Positions 1-11,549 are shown, counted from the stretch's first letter. The stretch: 64,000 nucleotides of DNA from Gambelia wislizenii (GCA_030847615.1 JAUMIR010000002.1:197639809-197703808), one strand, 5' to 3'. The notes: generated from the sequence alone by a model not told the origin. Made by a program: numbers and translations.

Positions 1-179
1 AGGAGTTCCTCCCCTCACTGGTCAGGGATTCTCAGGTGTCCTAGTAACACAGCTCCCTCCTTCTCCTTCCCAGCAGCTGCTTCTTTAGAACTCTCTCATC
101 TAACTCCATGCCTGTTCTTTTACTACTGTCCACTCTCTTCCTTCCCCATGCAATGGCCAGGGAATAAGGCTGCATCATC
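1..179 (+). promoter_or_regulatory. USH1G: USH1G 5' leader / upstream region
   Basis: Sequence directly upstream of the USH1G start codon. A pyrimidine-rich run ending in CAG at 71-73 resembles a 3' splice site, so the exon that carries the start codon may begin near 74; this is inference. An upstream ATG at 108 is in the same frame as the main start but stops at TAA 165-167, leaving a 19-codon upstream reading frame. That stop also shows that the main protein cannot extend further 5' in this frame. No TATA box or CpG island is evident, and the promoter may lie outside the window. Confidence 0.45.
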
Positions 180-343
180 ATGAATGACCACTACCACCGA
201 GCAGCCAGGGATGGCTATCTTGATCTGCTAAAAGAAGCCACCAAGAAGGATCTCAACTCCCCCGATGAGGATGGCATGACCCCAACCCTATGGGCTGCCT
301 ACCATGGCAACTTGGATGCATTGCGGCTGATAGTTAGCAGAGG
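180..343 (+). CDS. USH1G: USH1G (SANS) coding exon 1
   Basis: Encodes residues 1-54 plus two bases of codon 55, beginning [20 protein letters not shown], which I recognise as the N-terminus of the Usher syndrome 1G protein SANS. It holds the N-terminal cap and most of ankyrin repeat 1 (about 31-60). The start at 180 is supported by an in-frame TAA 15 bases upstream, an A at -3, and agreement with the known family N-terminus. The exon ends in GG before a consensus GTAAGT donor at 344. Codon 55 (GGG) is completed by the first base of the exon at 20612, so the intron is phase 2. SANS is known as a cytoplasmic scaffold of the Usher type 1 complex in hair-cell stereocilia and photoreceptors, where it binds myosin VIIa and harmonin. 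High confidence from near-identity to remembered vertebrate orthologues; no alignment was run. Confidence 0.96.
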
Positions 344-349
344 GTAAGT

Positions 350-1720
350 CCTGAGCTTTGCCTGATTTATTTTGCCTTGTTTTGAGGCTCAGTGAAAACC
401 GCACATTTCTTTTCATGGTCAAACTCCATACAAATGGGACGGGACAGCTGGACCCGTTTCCTCACTCCTGGGGAATAATTGGGTTTTTTCATGTATGAAT
501 CTATGTGACTCTTAACTTTAGGATGAAGATTGGTAGCCATGTTTTAAAGGCAGTTTTAAAACAGAAAAGCTCTGCTTGGAGGCAAAGCTTGTGATGGTCA
601 GTGAACAAGGAAGCATCCCCTCTGTCCCAGCTTACAACTCCTATAGCTCTGTGCCAATCATATCTACCTTGTCCCCAAATCACTCCCATACTGAACCCTT
701 AAAAGTCCACTCGGTGAATTCTAATGCTGTTTCCCTTCAATATTTTGTTAAAATGTTAGGTCTGGTAACCTGAGCTCCACTTTTCTTCGGTCAAGACAGT
801 TGGTAGTCCTCTGTTGTTACGTATAGCTAGAGAGCACTGAAACTGCTTTAAGAGATGAATTGCTTCCCAAAGGGACCCATTTCCTTTGTCCCACTATCAA
901 TCCTGGGGGTGTGGGGGAGAAAGTAGGTTTTCCACCAGTCTTGACTTTTGAAGAGGAATGTAGCATCCCCTGTGTTTTCCCCTTGCAAAATCCATTGAGG
1001 ATACTGTATTGAAAAGGCTGGAGTAGGCCTGTCAAACTAGTCTGCTAAAAATGCAGCTTGCTTTATACAGTCCTGTTATTTTGTCTGTTACAATCACGGA
1101 TGCTGTAAATTATAGAAGAAGAGGAGAAGTGAGAGGAAGCAGAGGTAATGAGATAACTGGATTCCTTTCCTAGATTATGCTGTCCTGGGTACTCAATCTC
1201 TGTCTCCCAAAGGCCAAATTTTACAACAGAGGAAAAAAAAAAGAAGTGTCTTGATTATTTATTGCAGAGATGTATTCTGAGATTGACTCTAACCCTGATC
1301 TATTGGATGAGGACTTCCTTTCTTCATGATTCATGTGGTAGTTCTAGTATGAACAAATATTTGGAAGACCTCCTTTTGGCTACTGTCTTAATGAGCCATA
1401 GTGACTCTTTAAGACAGGGCCACTGACAGGTGACTTGAAGGTGTACACACACACACACACTTATTCCCATTTTACAGACTAATCAAGATGAGGAAATGGA
1501 AGCTTGCAGGAGGACACCCAATAAGTCTACAAGGGGTAGTTTTAAGTTTGCCCAAATGTCTTTGGCGACATCCCATAGCCTCCTTCATTTCTAAAGTGAG
1601 ACAGCAAGCAGAACAGGAATGTAGAAGAAAATTTTGGGCCGAGACAGGCCTCTTCCACAAGGCCTTTTAAAAACCATGACTGGCCTTAGATGGAAGCTTT
1701 CTGGTATCCACACAATTGAT
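350..1720. other. Intronic sequence, nothing recognised
   Basis: No exon, RNA gene or assignable repeat seen apart from a short CA run at 1446-1461. Reading frames here are short and show no known motif. Confidence 0.4.
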
Positions 1721-1727
1721 GGTACAC

Positions 1728-1850
1728 AGTATGAAGTTGAAGGCTTTCACAGCTGACATCCATAGAGTTTCCTTGGTTTTTTTCCGGGCTGTGAGGCCAT
1801 GTTCTAGAATAGTTTCGCTTACAGGTGAAACTTTTCTGTAGGTGTAACCT
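1728..1850. repeat. Probable interspersed repeat fragment, family unknown
   Basis: The stretch 'aaggctttcacagctgacat' to 'tgaggccatgttctagaa' resembles a segment that recurs widely in lizard DNA in my recollection. I cannot name the family and no second copy was seen in this window. Confidence 0.3.
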
Positions 1851-2670
1851 CACTTTACAGGGCTACCCTCTATGTGTCTACTCAAGAGCAAGTCCCATTA
1901 GGTCCTGGACCTAAAATCTATGAGGGTACACACATTTTTATATGCACATCTTTTTCCTTTGATGGCCCAAGGTGATTACTCTCATATTATCAAGCTGTGC
2001 AAGCTAAATTTCTCTGTAGTTTTGGCTTAATGTCCACATCCACACATCCTTGGCAGCAAGTCTTATTCAACTCAGAAGAATGCACTCTCAATTTAAACGT
2101 GCAGCATAGGATCAGAGCTTGAACGGTTACTTTTGAGCTGGCTAGGGGCTTTGGGGAATACTCCAAAAAGTACTTTCTGAGCACTGCATAGGACTGAGAT
2201 ACCTGTCACAGTTCCCTAAGTATGCTACAACTGATCCCGGTAAGTGGTTGCTTATTCTTTTCTTGGGTTGCCACATATGTCCTGCCTAATTAGCAGCATC
2301 TCCTGATTACAAACTTTGCCAAAGGACCTGAAATGTCGGCCCCAGCAACTTCTTTTTTTTGGAAGGGGTGGGGGAGGCTCAAATGACTAAGATACTGTGC
2401 AGTAGCAAAATGACTTAAAAGCAGATTCCTGCAGAAAGATGCTATTGAAAAAAAAAACATTCAAACTGGAATAGACAGTTCCAGCAGAGAATCTTCCCTG
2501 CAGCTCAGCAAGTGCTTAATGGACTGAGAAAAATGTGTGCTTGCTGTCAGCAGGAGGATATAGTACTGAAGAATGCCCCTGCCCTTTGGGGGATGAATGT
2601 TATTAGGAAAAGAAAGATGGGGCTGGCTGTTTTAAAAGGGGCCTTCATCACTGGCTACAATTTACCAGTC

Positions 2671-2730
2671 TCTCTCTCTCTCATTCTCTCTCTCTCTCTG
2701 TGTGTGAGAGAGCAAGAGCGAGAGAGAAGC
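2671..2730. repeat. (CT)n/(GT)n/(GA)n mixed microsatellite
   Basis: Runs of CT, then TG, then GA with interruptions. The CT and GA halves are mutually complementary, so the tract can fold back on itself. Confidence 0.85.
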
Positions 2731-2860
2731 AATACACTCTGATACTTCATTAAAACAGTACAGAGGGAGGGAAGAGGATTTGCTGTACTGAAAGGAGCAA
2801 AATGACTGTAGCTCAGTATTCATCAGGCACCCGTTCATCTCTCTGCCATGCCAGTTTTAG

Positions 2861-3078
2861 GACTTTATCACACTATACTGTTGTAGCGCTATTATTCCAC
2901 TTTAACTGCTGTGGCTGCCTCTTGTGGAATTCTGGGGTTTGTAGTTTAGAGAGGCCTAAGAACTATCTGGCTGAGAGTTCTAAATGCCCCTCCCTAAACT
3001 ACAAGTCCCAGGATTCCACAGGAGACAGCCATAGCAATTAAAGTGGAATAGCGCTATAGCAGTGTAGTATGATAATCT
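2861..3078. mobile_element. Fold-back element family A, copy 1
   Basis: Near-palindromic unit of about 218 bp. The left arm holds cactata.tgttgtagcgcta and tccactttaactgc; the right arm holds their complements (gcaattaaagtgga, agcgctatagcagtgtagt). The middle has tgtggaattctggggtttg matched by caagtcccaggattccacag. Ten related copies occur in this window. The structure fits a non-autonomous fold-back DNA transposon; superfamily unknown. Confidence 0.75.
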
Positions 3079-3092
3079 CCTTAGTTCTCAGT

Positions 3093-3316
3093 CCCTTTCA
3101 CAGTGACACCACTATGATTCCACTTTAACTTCTATGGTTCTGTCCTATGGAATCCAGGGACTGGCAGTGGAAGGCAGGGCCTTTAGACTCCTCAGCCAGG
3201 GAGCTCCTCCTCTGGTGCCTATGACCAAACTACAAACCCCAGGATGCTATAGGATGCAGCCATGGCAGTTACAAATGGAATCACAGTGTTGTACTTGTGT
3301 ACTGTGAAAGGGCCCC
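3093..3316. mobile_element. Fold-back element family A, copy 2
   Basis: Second copy, starting 15 bp after copy 1. Ends ccctttcacagtg and tactgtgaaagggcccc are inverted repeats. The inner arms tgattccactttaact and agttacaaatggaatca also pair, with several mismatches. Confidence 0.7.
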
Positions 3317-3843
3317 TCATTAACAGCAGTGCCACTTACTGTTAGCACAGTTGCTTTGCTGCCTACTGGTGGGGAAGAAATGGTCAGGGACCTTCACTCT
3401 TTTGTAGTTAGGGTATACTTTTATAGAGGACAGTCATCTCTTTGAAGGGTTCCATTATCTGAAGGCCAGTCCAGTCCATGTCCAGTTCAAAAAAAAAAAA
3501 AAAAAGAATCACAAGAAGGAAGAGGAGGAGTTTTGAAGTTGTCCATCTGAGTACTTGGGCAGAAAGTGGGGCAGGTACAGATGTCTACTGGAAGTGGGTG
3601 CCTCTTACTTTATTACTTTTATTAGGTGGGTTCAGAGGCCAATTCTACGGCTGGCAATGGGTCATACATTGAAAACAGAAGTGGCTGATTTTGTAGAAAC
3701 TTGGTTTTTGAACAAAACAAGGCACAGGAGGGAAGGAAGCTTATTTTAAATGAGAATCATGCTTCCTGGAGTGTGATTACCCCCTTTTTAGTGGGAACAA
3801 TTTATTTTGGATAGCGGAGTGATAGGGAGAGCTTCTGGGAACA

Positions 3844-3994
3844 GTTGTTGTTTGTCTTCAAGTCATTTCATGGTGATCCTAAGATGACCCTATCACAGGG
3901 TTTTCTGAAGGCTGAGAGTATGTGGCAGAGCAGGGATTCAAACCCTGGTCTCCGGAGTCTAACACTCTGCCACTATGCCACACTAGCTCTCTGG
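3844..3994 (-). mobile_element. tRNA-derived SINE with Bov-B/Sauria-type tail, internally deleted
   Basis: On the minus strand: a tRNA-like 5' part with a B-box-like motif (visible on the plus strand as gggattcaaaccctggtct), ending in an acttgaag...acaacaac tail. The central segment present in the copy at 57900 is missing here. Same family as 14051, 36903 and 57900. Confidence 0.7.
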
Positions 3995-5227
3995 CAGGGG
4001 CTATCAAATCAGGCAGGAAGTGCATTTATAGCTTGCAGATTGGAAGTTGCCCAATATATAATGAAAAGTTAAAGCATGGTATTTATATTGAACTATAGTA
4101 ATTATTTCTAAATGTACACATATACATATGAATTAGCATTTTCAAATGTTATGTGAACCCATGCACTCTTTTTTGGTGATGCATTTCTGTTTCCATTTGG
4201 TGATATATAAGCAGCCACCTTAGACATTGGAAATGATTGGAGGAAGTCATCTTTCTGGACAGTTGCCATTTGTACATCATTTCTATGGATTTTTCTGCAT
4301 TGGATTTTGGTGGCTGAGCCTGCTTTGCTGGAGGCACAACCTTGTGAAAAGTTGCAAGGATGTTGCAAGAAAAGTTGCACTTCCTAGAAAGCTGATTATT
4401 TGTCATTGTTACATATCTTGGATATGGTGGCTTTGAACTTATGCCTCAGCCCACAGATAATCAGAATAACCATTGCCCAAGTTTATCCTTTCAGCCTGCC
4501 TGGAGGAAAATAATGAAGTAATATGACTGTCATTGACACAGGATGTGTGTGTGCGTGCACTCATTCATTCAGCACAGATGATGGATGAAGGCAGGATTGT
4601 GGGAAGACAGAAGGATTTGATGGTGGACCTGTCCTGTTCATTAGATACACAAAAGGCCTCTTTCATACCTCTGGCTGTGCTCTAATGAGAGGAAAGAACA
4701 CAATTAATGTGATGGCTAGGAAGAGGGACACAAGCTGGCACTTGGTGCCACAGCCTCAGAGACAACCATTCTTCAGTGTATGCCTTTAACAATCTCTCCC
4801 ATGGGGGCATCTGAGATGGGAGACGGGCAGTTTGGGCTCAACAATTAGGGCCTTCAGTAGATGTGATGAAGAGGAACTCACCCTCTGACAGCATGTCACA
4901 GTGCCCTGTTTTGGAAACAGCACTCTCTTATTAAAGAATTGTTTTTCTGTCTGTATTGTTTTACTTCTGAGAGAACGCAGGAGGGAATTCTCTTATTCCA
5001 AAGGGACAGAATTCAGCTGTGGAGTAAATCAGAGCTACTCAAAGTGGTGGTCCCTGGACTGATGCTGGTCTCCAAGCTATCAGCTGTCAGTTCTTGGTGA
5101 GTTACTAGGAAAACAAGAAACAATTCTATCCAATGGGCATAAATATGTTACCAGTTCCTGGCACAAAAAATGCAGGTTTGCCACATTAGACACCTTGAGA
5201 AGCACTAGACTAAGCAATACAACCTTC

Positions 5228-5449
5228 TTATAGCAATAGCATTTATATTTCTATACTGCTTATCAATGCAAAGCACTCCCTATGTGGTTTACAGTGCGTT
5301 AGCTATTTGCCCCCAACAAGCTGGGTACTCATTTTACTGACCTACGAAAGGATGGAAGGCTGAGTAAAACTTGGAACCCTGTAGGATTGAACTCACAATG
5401 TTGTGGCTGTAGTACCAGCATTTAACCATTGCACCACCAGGGATCCTTC
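5228..5449 (-). mobile_element. tRNA-derived SINE, second family
   Basis: Read on the minus strand it starts ccctggtggtgcaatggtta (A-box-like), continues to tgagttcaatcct (B-box-like), and ends in a tataaatgctattgctata tail. This is the usual layout of a tRNA head, body and LINE-type tail. Too degraded to be a functional tRNA. Confidence 0.6.
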
Positions 5450-5459
5450 AACTTAGTGT

Positions 5460-7530
5460 ACCCTGGATATGACTGGACAGCAATTCTTAGAATTGCTAGG
5501 AGGTTTCTTCTGAGAGTTGTTGACTAACAAATCTATAAGGCACTGTTTTGAGGAAGGCAGGAAAATAGTATTATGGTTCAAGTTGCATGAAGTCTAGACC
5601 ACAAAACTCTAAACCAACCTTTCTCAATTCTTTTTACTCTGAAGGAACTCTTGAAATAATTTTCAAGTCTCAGGGCACCCCTGCATAAAAATTGTTATAT
5701 CTGCAGATCAAAAAATGCTTATTTTGTTTCAGTCATGATCTCTTGTGGAACCCTAGAGTTCCAGGGAACCCTGGCTGAGAAACCCTGTTCTAGAGTGATC
5801 TGTAGTGTACTTCCTGTTCTGGGTTTGAATTTCTATGGCTTCAGCTTCCTGTTACTCTTTTTGTAGGAAACTGCAAAACCCCACCAGGTAGATTCTCTAG
5901 GATACCTATATCCTAGGCAAAGGAAGACTGAACACCATCTGAGGTATGTTCTGTAGGTGGGCCATAGGCATTGGGTGGAGCTTATGCAAGATTAAGGAAT
6001 GTAGAGAGAAGATATCATGTGTGCATAGGTAGCTTGGGTAAATGCACAGAGGGACTAGGCTTAGGTTGCACTCAAGTATAGATTTCTATTGATGTAAGCT
6101 GCCGGGAGTCCCAGTTTTGGGGAAGAGTTTTGGGATATAAAATACTACTAGTAATAGTGGGAGATAGGAATGGTGAGTTAGAAAGTCTAGACAATGTCAC
6201 ACATGTATTTCACACAACCTGTCTATAATCTCTGTGTCACAGCAGACTACACAATATTTCTGCATGTGGCAAATGCTGTGTAAATGTGATCTCAGTGCAC
6301 TTCAGCAGCTAGAGTGTAAGCAAGGACCAAGAAGATCCATTTTTAAGGAACTGATTCAGCCAGGACATCATTTGCCAACTTCAGGGAACCAAATCTCTTC
6401 AACTCAATTCCCCATTGATAAAAGGAAACATTGATACCAGATTTTATGGGTAAAGTGCATACCTACGCATTCAGAATTCCTTCAGGTTGGGTGTCCTTGG
6501 CAACTACTGCTGAGTACAATGTTAATCAAATGGTGGGAATTTTAAGGAAGCATGCCATGAGGCGGGTGAATCCAATTACAACAGGCATCATTCTGCTTTT
6601 TGTTGAAATCTGCTGCCTATGGGCAACATTGCTTATTCCTATGGGCCCCTACCAGCTTCTTGTTCATCCACAGCTGTCTTTCTCCTGTCCAATTTTCCAT
6701 GTTCACACAGCTTTCCTCCTCAGCTCCTTCATATTTATCTTGTTTGTGTGCTCTGAAAGCACACATCTCCTTGCCTTTCCCCCGGCTGCTCTTTCCCAGC
6801 TCCAGACTGCAGGGTGTATAGATATATGTGCCCTTGAGCACTGAGGTGGCTATATATGTTTTAATGAATTGATTTAATTCAACCTATCTATCTTAGCCCT
6901 CTAGGCAAACAAGCAGAGGTCCTGAAGATTTACTGTGGAGGGAAGCCAGGCCTTTAATGATTTTCTTGTCTGATTACCCTTGGCAATAATAGCATCTTTG
7001 GGCCTGATACACAACATGGTAATATTTGCTCCTTGCCCACAGCTTCTTCAAGCATGTGAGTCATTGTCTGCAATAAGGGCATGAGTAGATTACCAGGCAA
7101 TATTGTGAATTACTGCATGTCACTGATGGTGGGGACTGCAAACAAGCAAAAAAAGGAGTGAAAGGAAGGTGCTGTTTGGTTTACTGGCTGATGACCTCAT
7201 AAAGTTGCTCAGGCTTCTAGGCACGAGAATCTTGCTCAGTCTCTTACCCCAGCAATTTCTGTAGTGGGAGCAACTTATTCAGGTAAAAGAACACAGGTTT
7301 CCAAACACGAATCTGTTCCCTTCTCCTTTTACTCAGCTTCCTGAGTTAAAAAAAATTATATTATTCCAAAAATGTCTGCTAGTTAGAGCTGCTAACATCA
7401 AGGGTGATAAGAGCTTGTAAAGATAGGCTACTATCTTGATTACACGTTTATCATACTTTTATAATCAGTTCATATAAAATTATGTATGGTGTGAAGAAAG
7501 TAACTAGTGAGGCATTTTTCTCTTTCTCTC
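5460..7530. other. Intronic stretch, nothing recognised
   Basis: Contains a 137-codon open frame (6431-6844) without recognisable domains or family similarity, overlapping equally open frames on both strands. I see no support for a gene here. Confidence 0.4.
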
Positions 7531-7532
7531 AT

Positions 7533-7745
7533 AGGAACATACCTTATCCTGAGTTAAATCACTGGTCCATCTAACCCAGTATTTTCAGCTTTGATTGACA
7601 GTCATGGCTCTTCAAAGGTTTCTGGCAAGATTCTTTCCTGGCCCTACAAAGAGATCCTTGGTACACTGCATTCCTGCTGGGCTCCCGCCCAAGTGCTAAC
7701 CAGGCCCAACTCTTCTTAACTTCTGAATTGAGATGAGGTTATGTG
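7533..7745 (-). mobile_element. 5S-rRNA-derived SINE with a non-Sauria tail
   Basis: Read on the minus strand it contains cagaagttaag, then gggcctggttagcacttggg and cgggagccc, matching the 5S rRNA internal promoter region (gaagctaagcagggtc...ggttagtacttggatgggag). The body and tail continue to gggttagatggaccagtgat and aggataaggtatgttcc. The tail differs from the other 5S SINE in this window (56974). Too diverged to be a 5S gene. Confidence 0.65.
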
Positions 7746-7754
7746 TGTTCAGCA

Positions 7755-8121
7755 TAATATGATTGCTCTTATAACACCAGAACCTAGAGTCATTCAACGA
7801 AACTGAATTCTGGATGATGCAGGACAGGTGAAAGGAGGTATTTCTTACCCAACACATAATAGTAAACCTATGGAATTCACTATCACAATATGTAGTGGGT
7901 GGTTGCCAACAGTGATGGCTTTTAAAAGGTATCAGGCAATTTTATGGCAGATAACGCTTACAGTGGCTGCTGCTAGTCACATTGAATATATATTATCTGC
8001 AGTATCAGTGGCAGTATGCTTCTCAGTCCTGAAAAACATGAGGGTGTTATGTGCTGCTGTTCTATTTGTGGGCTTCCCAAACCCAGAAGCATCAGGCAAG
8101 CCACTTTGGAAAGAGAATGCT
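7755..8121 (+). mobile_element. CR1-group LINE 3' end, fragment
   Basis: Contains gtgaaaggaggtatttctta, tatggaattcact, gatggcttttaaaag and gtatcagtggcagtatgctt. These match the 3'-terminal coding and UTR region of a CR1/L3-type LINE as I remember it. Frames are broken. It abuts the 5S SINE on its left and fold-back copy A3 on its right. Confidence 0.6.
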
Positions 8122-9005
8122 GGGGCCCTTTCACACTACACAGTTACAGTGCTATGATTCCACTTTAACTACCATGGCAACATCCAATGGGATACTGGGA
8201 TACAGAGTTTAGGGAGGGACCTTTCAGATTCTCAGCCAGGGAACTCCTCAGGTGATCTAACTAATCTACGGACTTTAGGGGCTTGTCTATACAAGGCAAA
8301 AAAATGTGGATTGCTCTGCAGTAATACCAATTCACAGCTGCTGCTATTTGTCTTAACATTTTTTTTTGGCAGATCACAGGCATGCAAAGCTATCTCCATT
8401 TGCTGTGCAAATGGGCATGCCTGCAAATCAAGATGGCAGACATGAGTGAATTACTCACGTTTTTACTTACTTCAATTTGCAGTGGCTGGACAGTAGGTTT
8501 AAAAAAAACATATCCAAGGTGCGAAAGAGCAATCTTTGCTTTAACAAAAACAAACAAACAAACAAAAGCAATGTTATTGCCTTAGCACTCACTCACTAAG
8601 GCAAAAATCCAACATATTGGCTCTGGGTGCTTTCCTTGTTAGCAACCTCTGCTCCCATGCACGTCTGACCAATCAGCTTTCAACTTCCACTCATATAAGG
8701 AAAGAGAATCAAATCAAACTGCTTGTCCCAACAAACAGGAATGTGTATTCCCCTGCTGTTTTAAATTTTTTTTTGGAAAAGCTGTGAAGGCTTTTCCCGC
8801 ATAGTATAAGGTGGATTTGGCTCCCTCCTTCCCAATACAGTGAAGTGATGTGGGATGCCATTTAGACAGATCATATTCTCCATATTCTCACATTCTTTGA
8901 GGAGTATTTTCACTGTTTAGACAACCCCTAGGATTCCACAGGATGTTGCCATGGCAGTTAAAGTGAAATCTTAGTGCTATAATTGTGTAATGTGAAAGGG
9001 TCCCT
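8122..9005. mobile_element. Fold-back element family A, copy 3 (interrupted)
   Basis: Left half 8122-8277 (ggggccctttcacactacac, tgattccactttaact) and right half 8929-9005 (taggattccacaggatg, gtgtaatgtgaaaggg) belong to one family A unit. They are separated by a 651-bp second transposon. Confidence 0.72.
8278..8928. mobile_element. Non-autonomous DNA transposon inserted in fold-back copy A3
   Basis: Terminal inverted repeats GGGGCTTGTCTATAC (left) and, reverse-complemented, GGGGTTGTCTAAAC (right), flanked by TA on both sides (8276-8277, 8929-8930). Removing it rejoins a normal family A unit. TA duplication suggests Tc1/mariner-type integration. No transposase frame. The element at 26247 has a related end. 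Confidence 0.65.
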
Positions 9006-9009
9006 GGAT

Positions 9010-10480
9010 TTGACAGGCCATTAGTCTGGTCCTACATGCCTTTGTTTATTTTCTTATGTAAGTCAAAACACAGCTGTGGCCAGTTCCCTTTAAAGTAATT
9101 ATAAGGTCTAATTCTGCATTCATTTTTACATTCAGATCCTGTGTTCATGTTCCCCATAGGCTTTCATGTTGGCTTATCAGTTTTTTAAAAAGCCCTCAAA
9201 ACAATATCTAATTTACAAAACCTAATTTAAAGTGAGCAAATTAAAACAATATCAAAAGCAGTTTCAGATATACCTACCAAAGCAGGAGCTTGGCCAATGT
9301 GTCCCCCCACAACTACCTGAATTCTTCTATACCCAACCACTGTTCCTTCTGATAGCAATGTCCCCTTCCCTTTTAATAGCAGTAATGAGAGAACAGAGAA
9401 TTGACAGATTCCACATCCCCTTTTCACAACTACATCTCTAGATTGGTCAAAGCTACACTGTTACATTTCTGTCTGTCAAGGATTGTTATGATATGGGAGT
9501 CTGGTTACGGGGAAAAAGGTGGCAATCCTAGATATCCATATTGCTCAAATACTATGTATGGAAATTAGTGGGGCTTAATTTATACCTGTTACATCATTAT
9601 CTGTGGTAAAAAAGGGAAGGGATGAGAATCAGACTGACAAACTAACGTTGGACTCAGAAGTTGCTTCTTGGTTTATCTGTAAGGTTTTCTATAAAAAATA
9701 ATAATTAGATGCACTAATGCTGTTGACTCAGCACAACAAAGTGCTTTGAAGTTAGGAAGTGGCGTAATATGTAAAACCATTGTGCAAGGATTACGGCCTA
9801 TTAACAGTATTATTACCTGTGATTATAGCTTGTGTTCACTTGCCTGGAACTTGCTACAACCTAGCCTTGCCATGCACTTCCTTAGGAGGCCTGCCTGGTC
9901 CTGCTCCGTCCTGCAAAGGGACTTCCCCCTAAGTTTCCCAGCACTTGCTGATTCCCACTTCATTTTGTTTTGTAACATATTAATTGGATTTAATCGATGT
10001 TTTTCAGATCTGGCTGTTATTAGCTAGGTTGATCAGATCTTCCCTAAAAAGGAGGATCTGGTATTGGTTAAGAGAAAGGGAATCCCCCCCCCCCACAAAT
10101 CTCTTTCTTTCTCACTCCCTCTGCTGTTCCACAGAGCTGCTTTGGTTTCACTGTCATTCTTACGCCCTTGGCCTAGAGCATCCTGATGCTGCTGGAATAT
10201 GGCATAACATGATGATGATGATCATCATCATCTAAGCAGATCATGAAAGGAAGCAGTCCAGGTGGGTTACAGAAATCCTATGCAGGGTAGGAGGAAAAGT
10301 GCACCAGTTTGGCACTTGGCGCTGAAAGTTGCCCCAGTCATGAAGTCTTTTCATAGTGATGAGAGGGTAACTGCATGATATGCTTTACATGCTTGTATTT
10401 TTCATCTGTTTTGTACAACTGTCATAAATACTTATTTTAAAAACAACCCTGCAAGATATGTTAAATACGTAATGTGAAGC
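9010..10480. other. Intronic stretch, nothing recognised
   Basis: No supportable feature apart from a perfect 22-bp GAT/ATC palindrome at 10211-10232. Confidence 0.4.
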
Positions 10481-10483
10481 TGA

Positions 10484-10955
10484 CTGAGGGTACAACTCTC
10501 CTGTTGCAAAAGCTCCACCGGCTGTTGATCTGTTTCTGGGCATAATTCAAAGCGTTGGGTTTGACCGATGAAGCCCTATACAGCTCATGTCCAGGTTATT
10601 TGAAGGGCCATATTCTCCTTTACAAGCCTGTCTGTGCTTTGAGTTCTGCTGGGGAGGCCCTTCTCTCTGTTCCTCCATCCTCACAGGCACATCTGGTGGG
10701 GACACAGGAGAGGGCCTTCTCAGTGCCTGCCCCTAGGCTCTGGAACTCCCTTCCCAGAGAAGTGAGACTGGCTCCTCCTTACTCTTTTCCCACAAAAATA
10801 TCTTTCTGTTTTGATGAGCTTTGTATTACTTGCTGGTTTTTCTCTTTATTATTTTGGTTGTGCTGTTGTGTTTATGGTTTATTTTTTAAATTGGTTTTAA
10901 TTTTTATCATAGGTTAAACACTTGTTAACTTTTGTAGTTTGTAAAATTTCAACTA
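10484..10955 (+). pseudogene. L2-type LINE: C-terminal coding remnant and 3' UTR, 5' part
   Basis: The frame 10555-10917 includes GEALLSVPPSSQ, GTQERAFSVPAPRLWNSLPR and EVRLAPPYSFPTKIS, recognisable as the extreme C-terminus of L2-type reverse transcriptases. The upstream bases ctccaccggctgttgatctg match the preceding 'LHRLLI(C/P)' segment in another frame. Only the last few hundred bases of the element survive. It is interrupted at 10956 by a pogo-like element and resumes at 11176. Confidence 0.7.
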
Positions 10956-11175
10956 CAGTGGGTCCTCCATATCTGCAGGGGTTCGGTTCCGGGACTCTGA
11001 GTGGATGACAAAAAATGCGGATGGTTGCGCCCCATATTATTAAATGATGGTGATATGTAAACAGATGCATCAGGGCATCCGTGTGCAAGTTGCCGCCATT
11101 TTAGTCATGGGACATGACGATCTGCGGGCGGTTGAAACTGCGGATCAGGAGCCCCCAGATTGGGAGGGCCCACTG
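10956..11175. mobile_element. pogo/Tigger-like MITE inserted in the L2 remnant
   Basis: 220 bp with terminal inverted repeats CAGTGGGTCCTCCATATCTG (left) and CAGTGGGCCCTCCCAATCTG (right, reverse-complemented). It is flanked by TA duplications at 10954-10955 and 11176-11177. No coding capacity. The TA target and CAGT termini fit the pogo branch of Tc1/mariner. Confidence 0.82.
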
Positions 11176-11235
11176 TATATTTTTAATCTCTTGTAAACCA
11201 CCTTCAGTTCTAAACTGAATAAAAGGCGAGATAGA
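11176..11235 (+). mobile_element. L2 3' UTR, distal part
   Basis: Continuation of the L2 3' end after the pogo-like insertion: cttgtaaaccaccttcagtt and aataaaaggcgagatag, typical of the L2 tail. An ACT trinucleotide run follows at 11247-11261. Confidence 0.6.
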
Positions 11236-11313
11236 AACATATAGATAACTACTACTACTACTATGCCTCTCTCTCTTATAAATAAGAAGACACGTTTTGG
11301 ATTGGTACCAATA

Positions 11314-11549
11314 CGGGCCCTTTCACGCTACAAACAATTATACTGCTATGTATGGTTCCACCTTAATTGTCATGACAACATCCTATGGAATCCTGGGATT
11401 GGCAGTTGAGGGAGGGGCCTTTAGAATCCTGAGCCAGAGAGTTCCTCTAGTGCCTCTGACCAAACTGTTGATCCTGGAATTCCACAGGATGGAACCATGG
11501 CAGTTAAAATGGAATCATAATGCTATAACTCTGTAGTGAGAAAGGGAAC
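11314..11549. mobile_element. Fold-back element family A, copy 4
   Basis: Ends gggccctttcacgctaca and ctgtagtgagaaaggg are inverted. Inner arms tatggttccaccttaattg / cagttaaaatggaatcata and atcctatggaatcctggga / gatcctggaattccacagg pair as in the other copies. Confidence 0.72.

Noticed and set aside
6431..6844. 137-codon open frame in the USH1G intron
   Set aside because: No recognised domain, no splice context, open in several frames; composition looks like unconstrained sequence.
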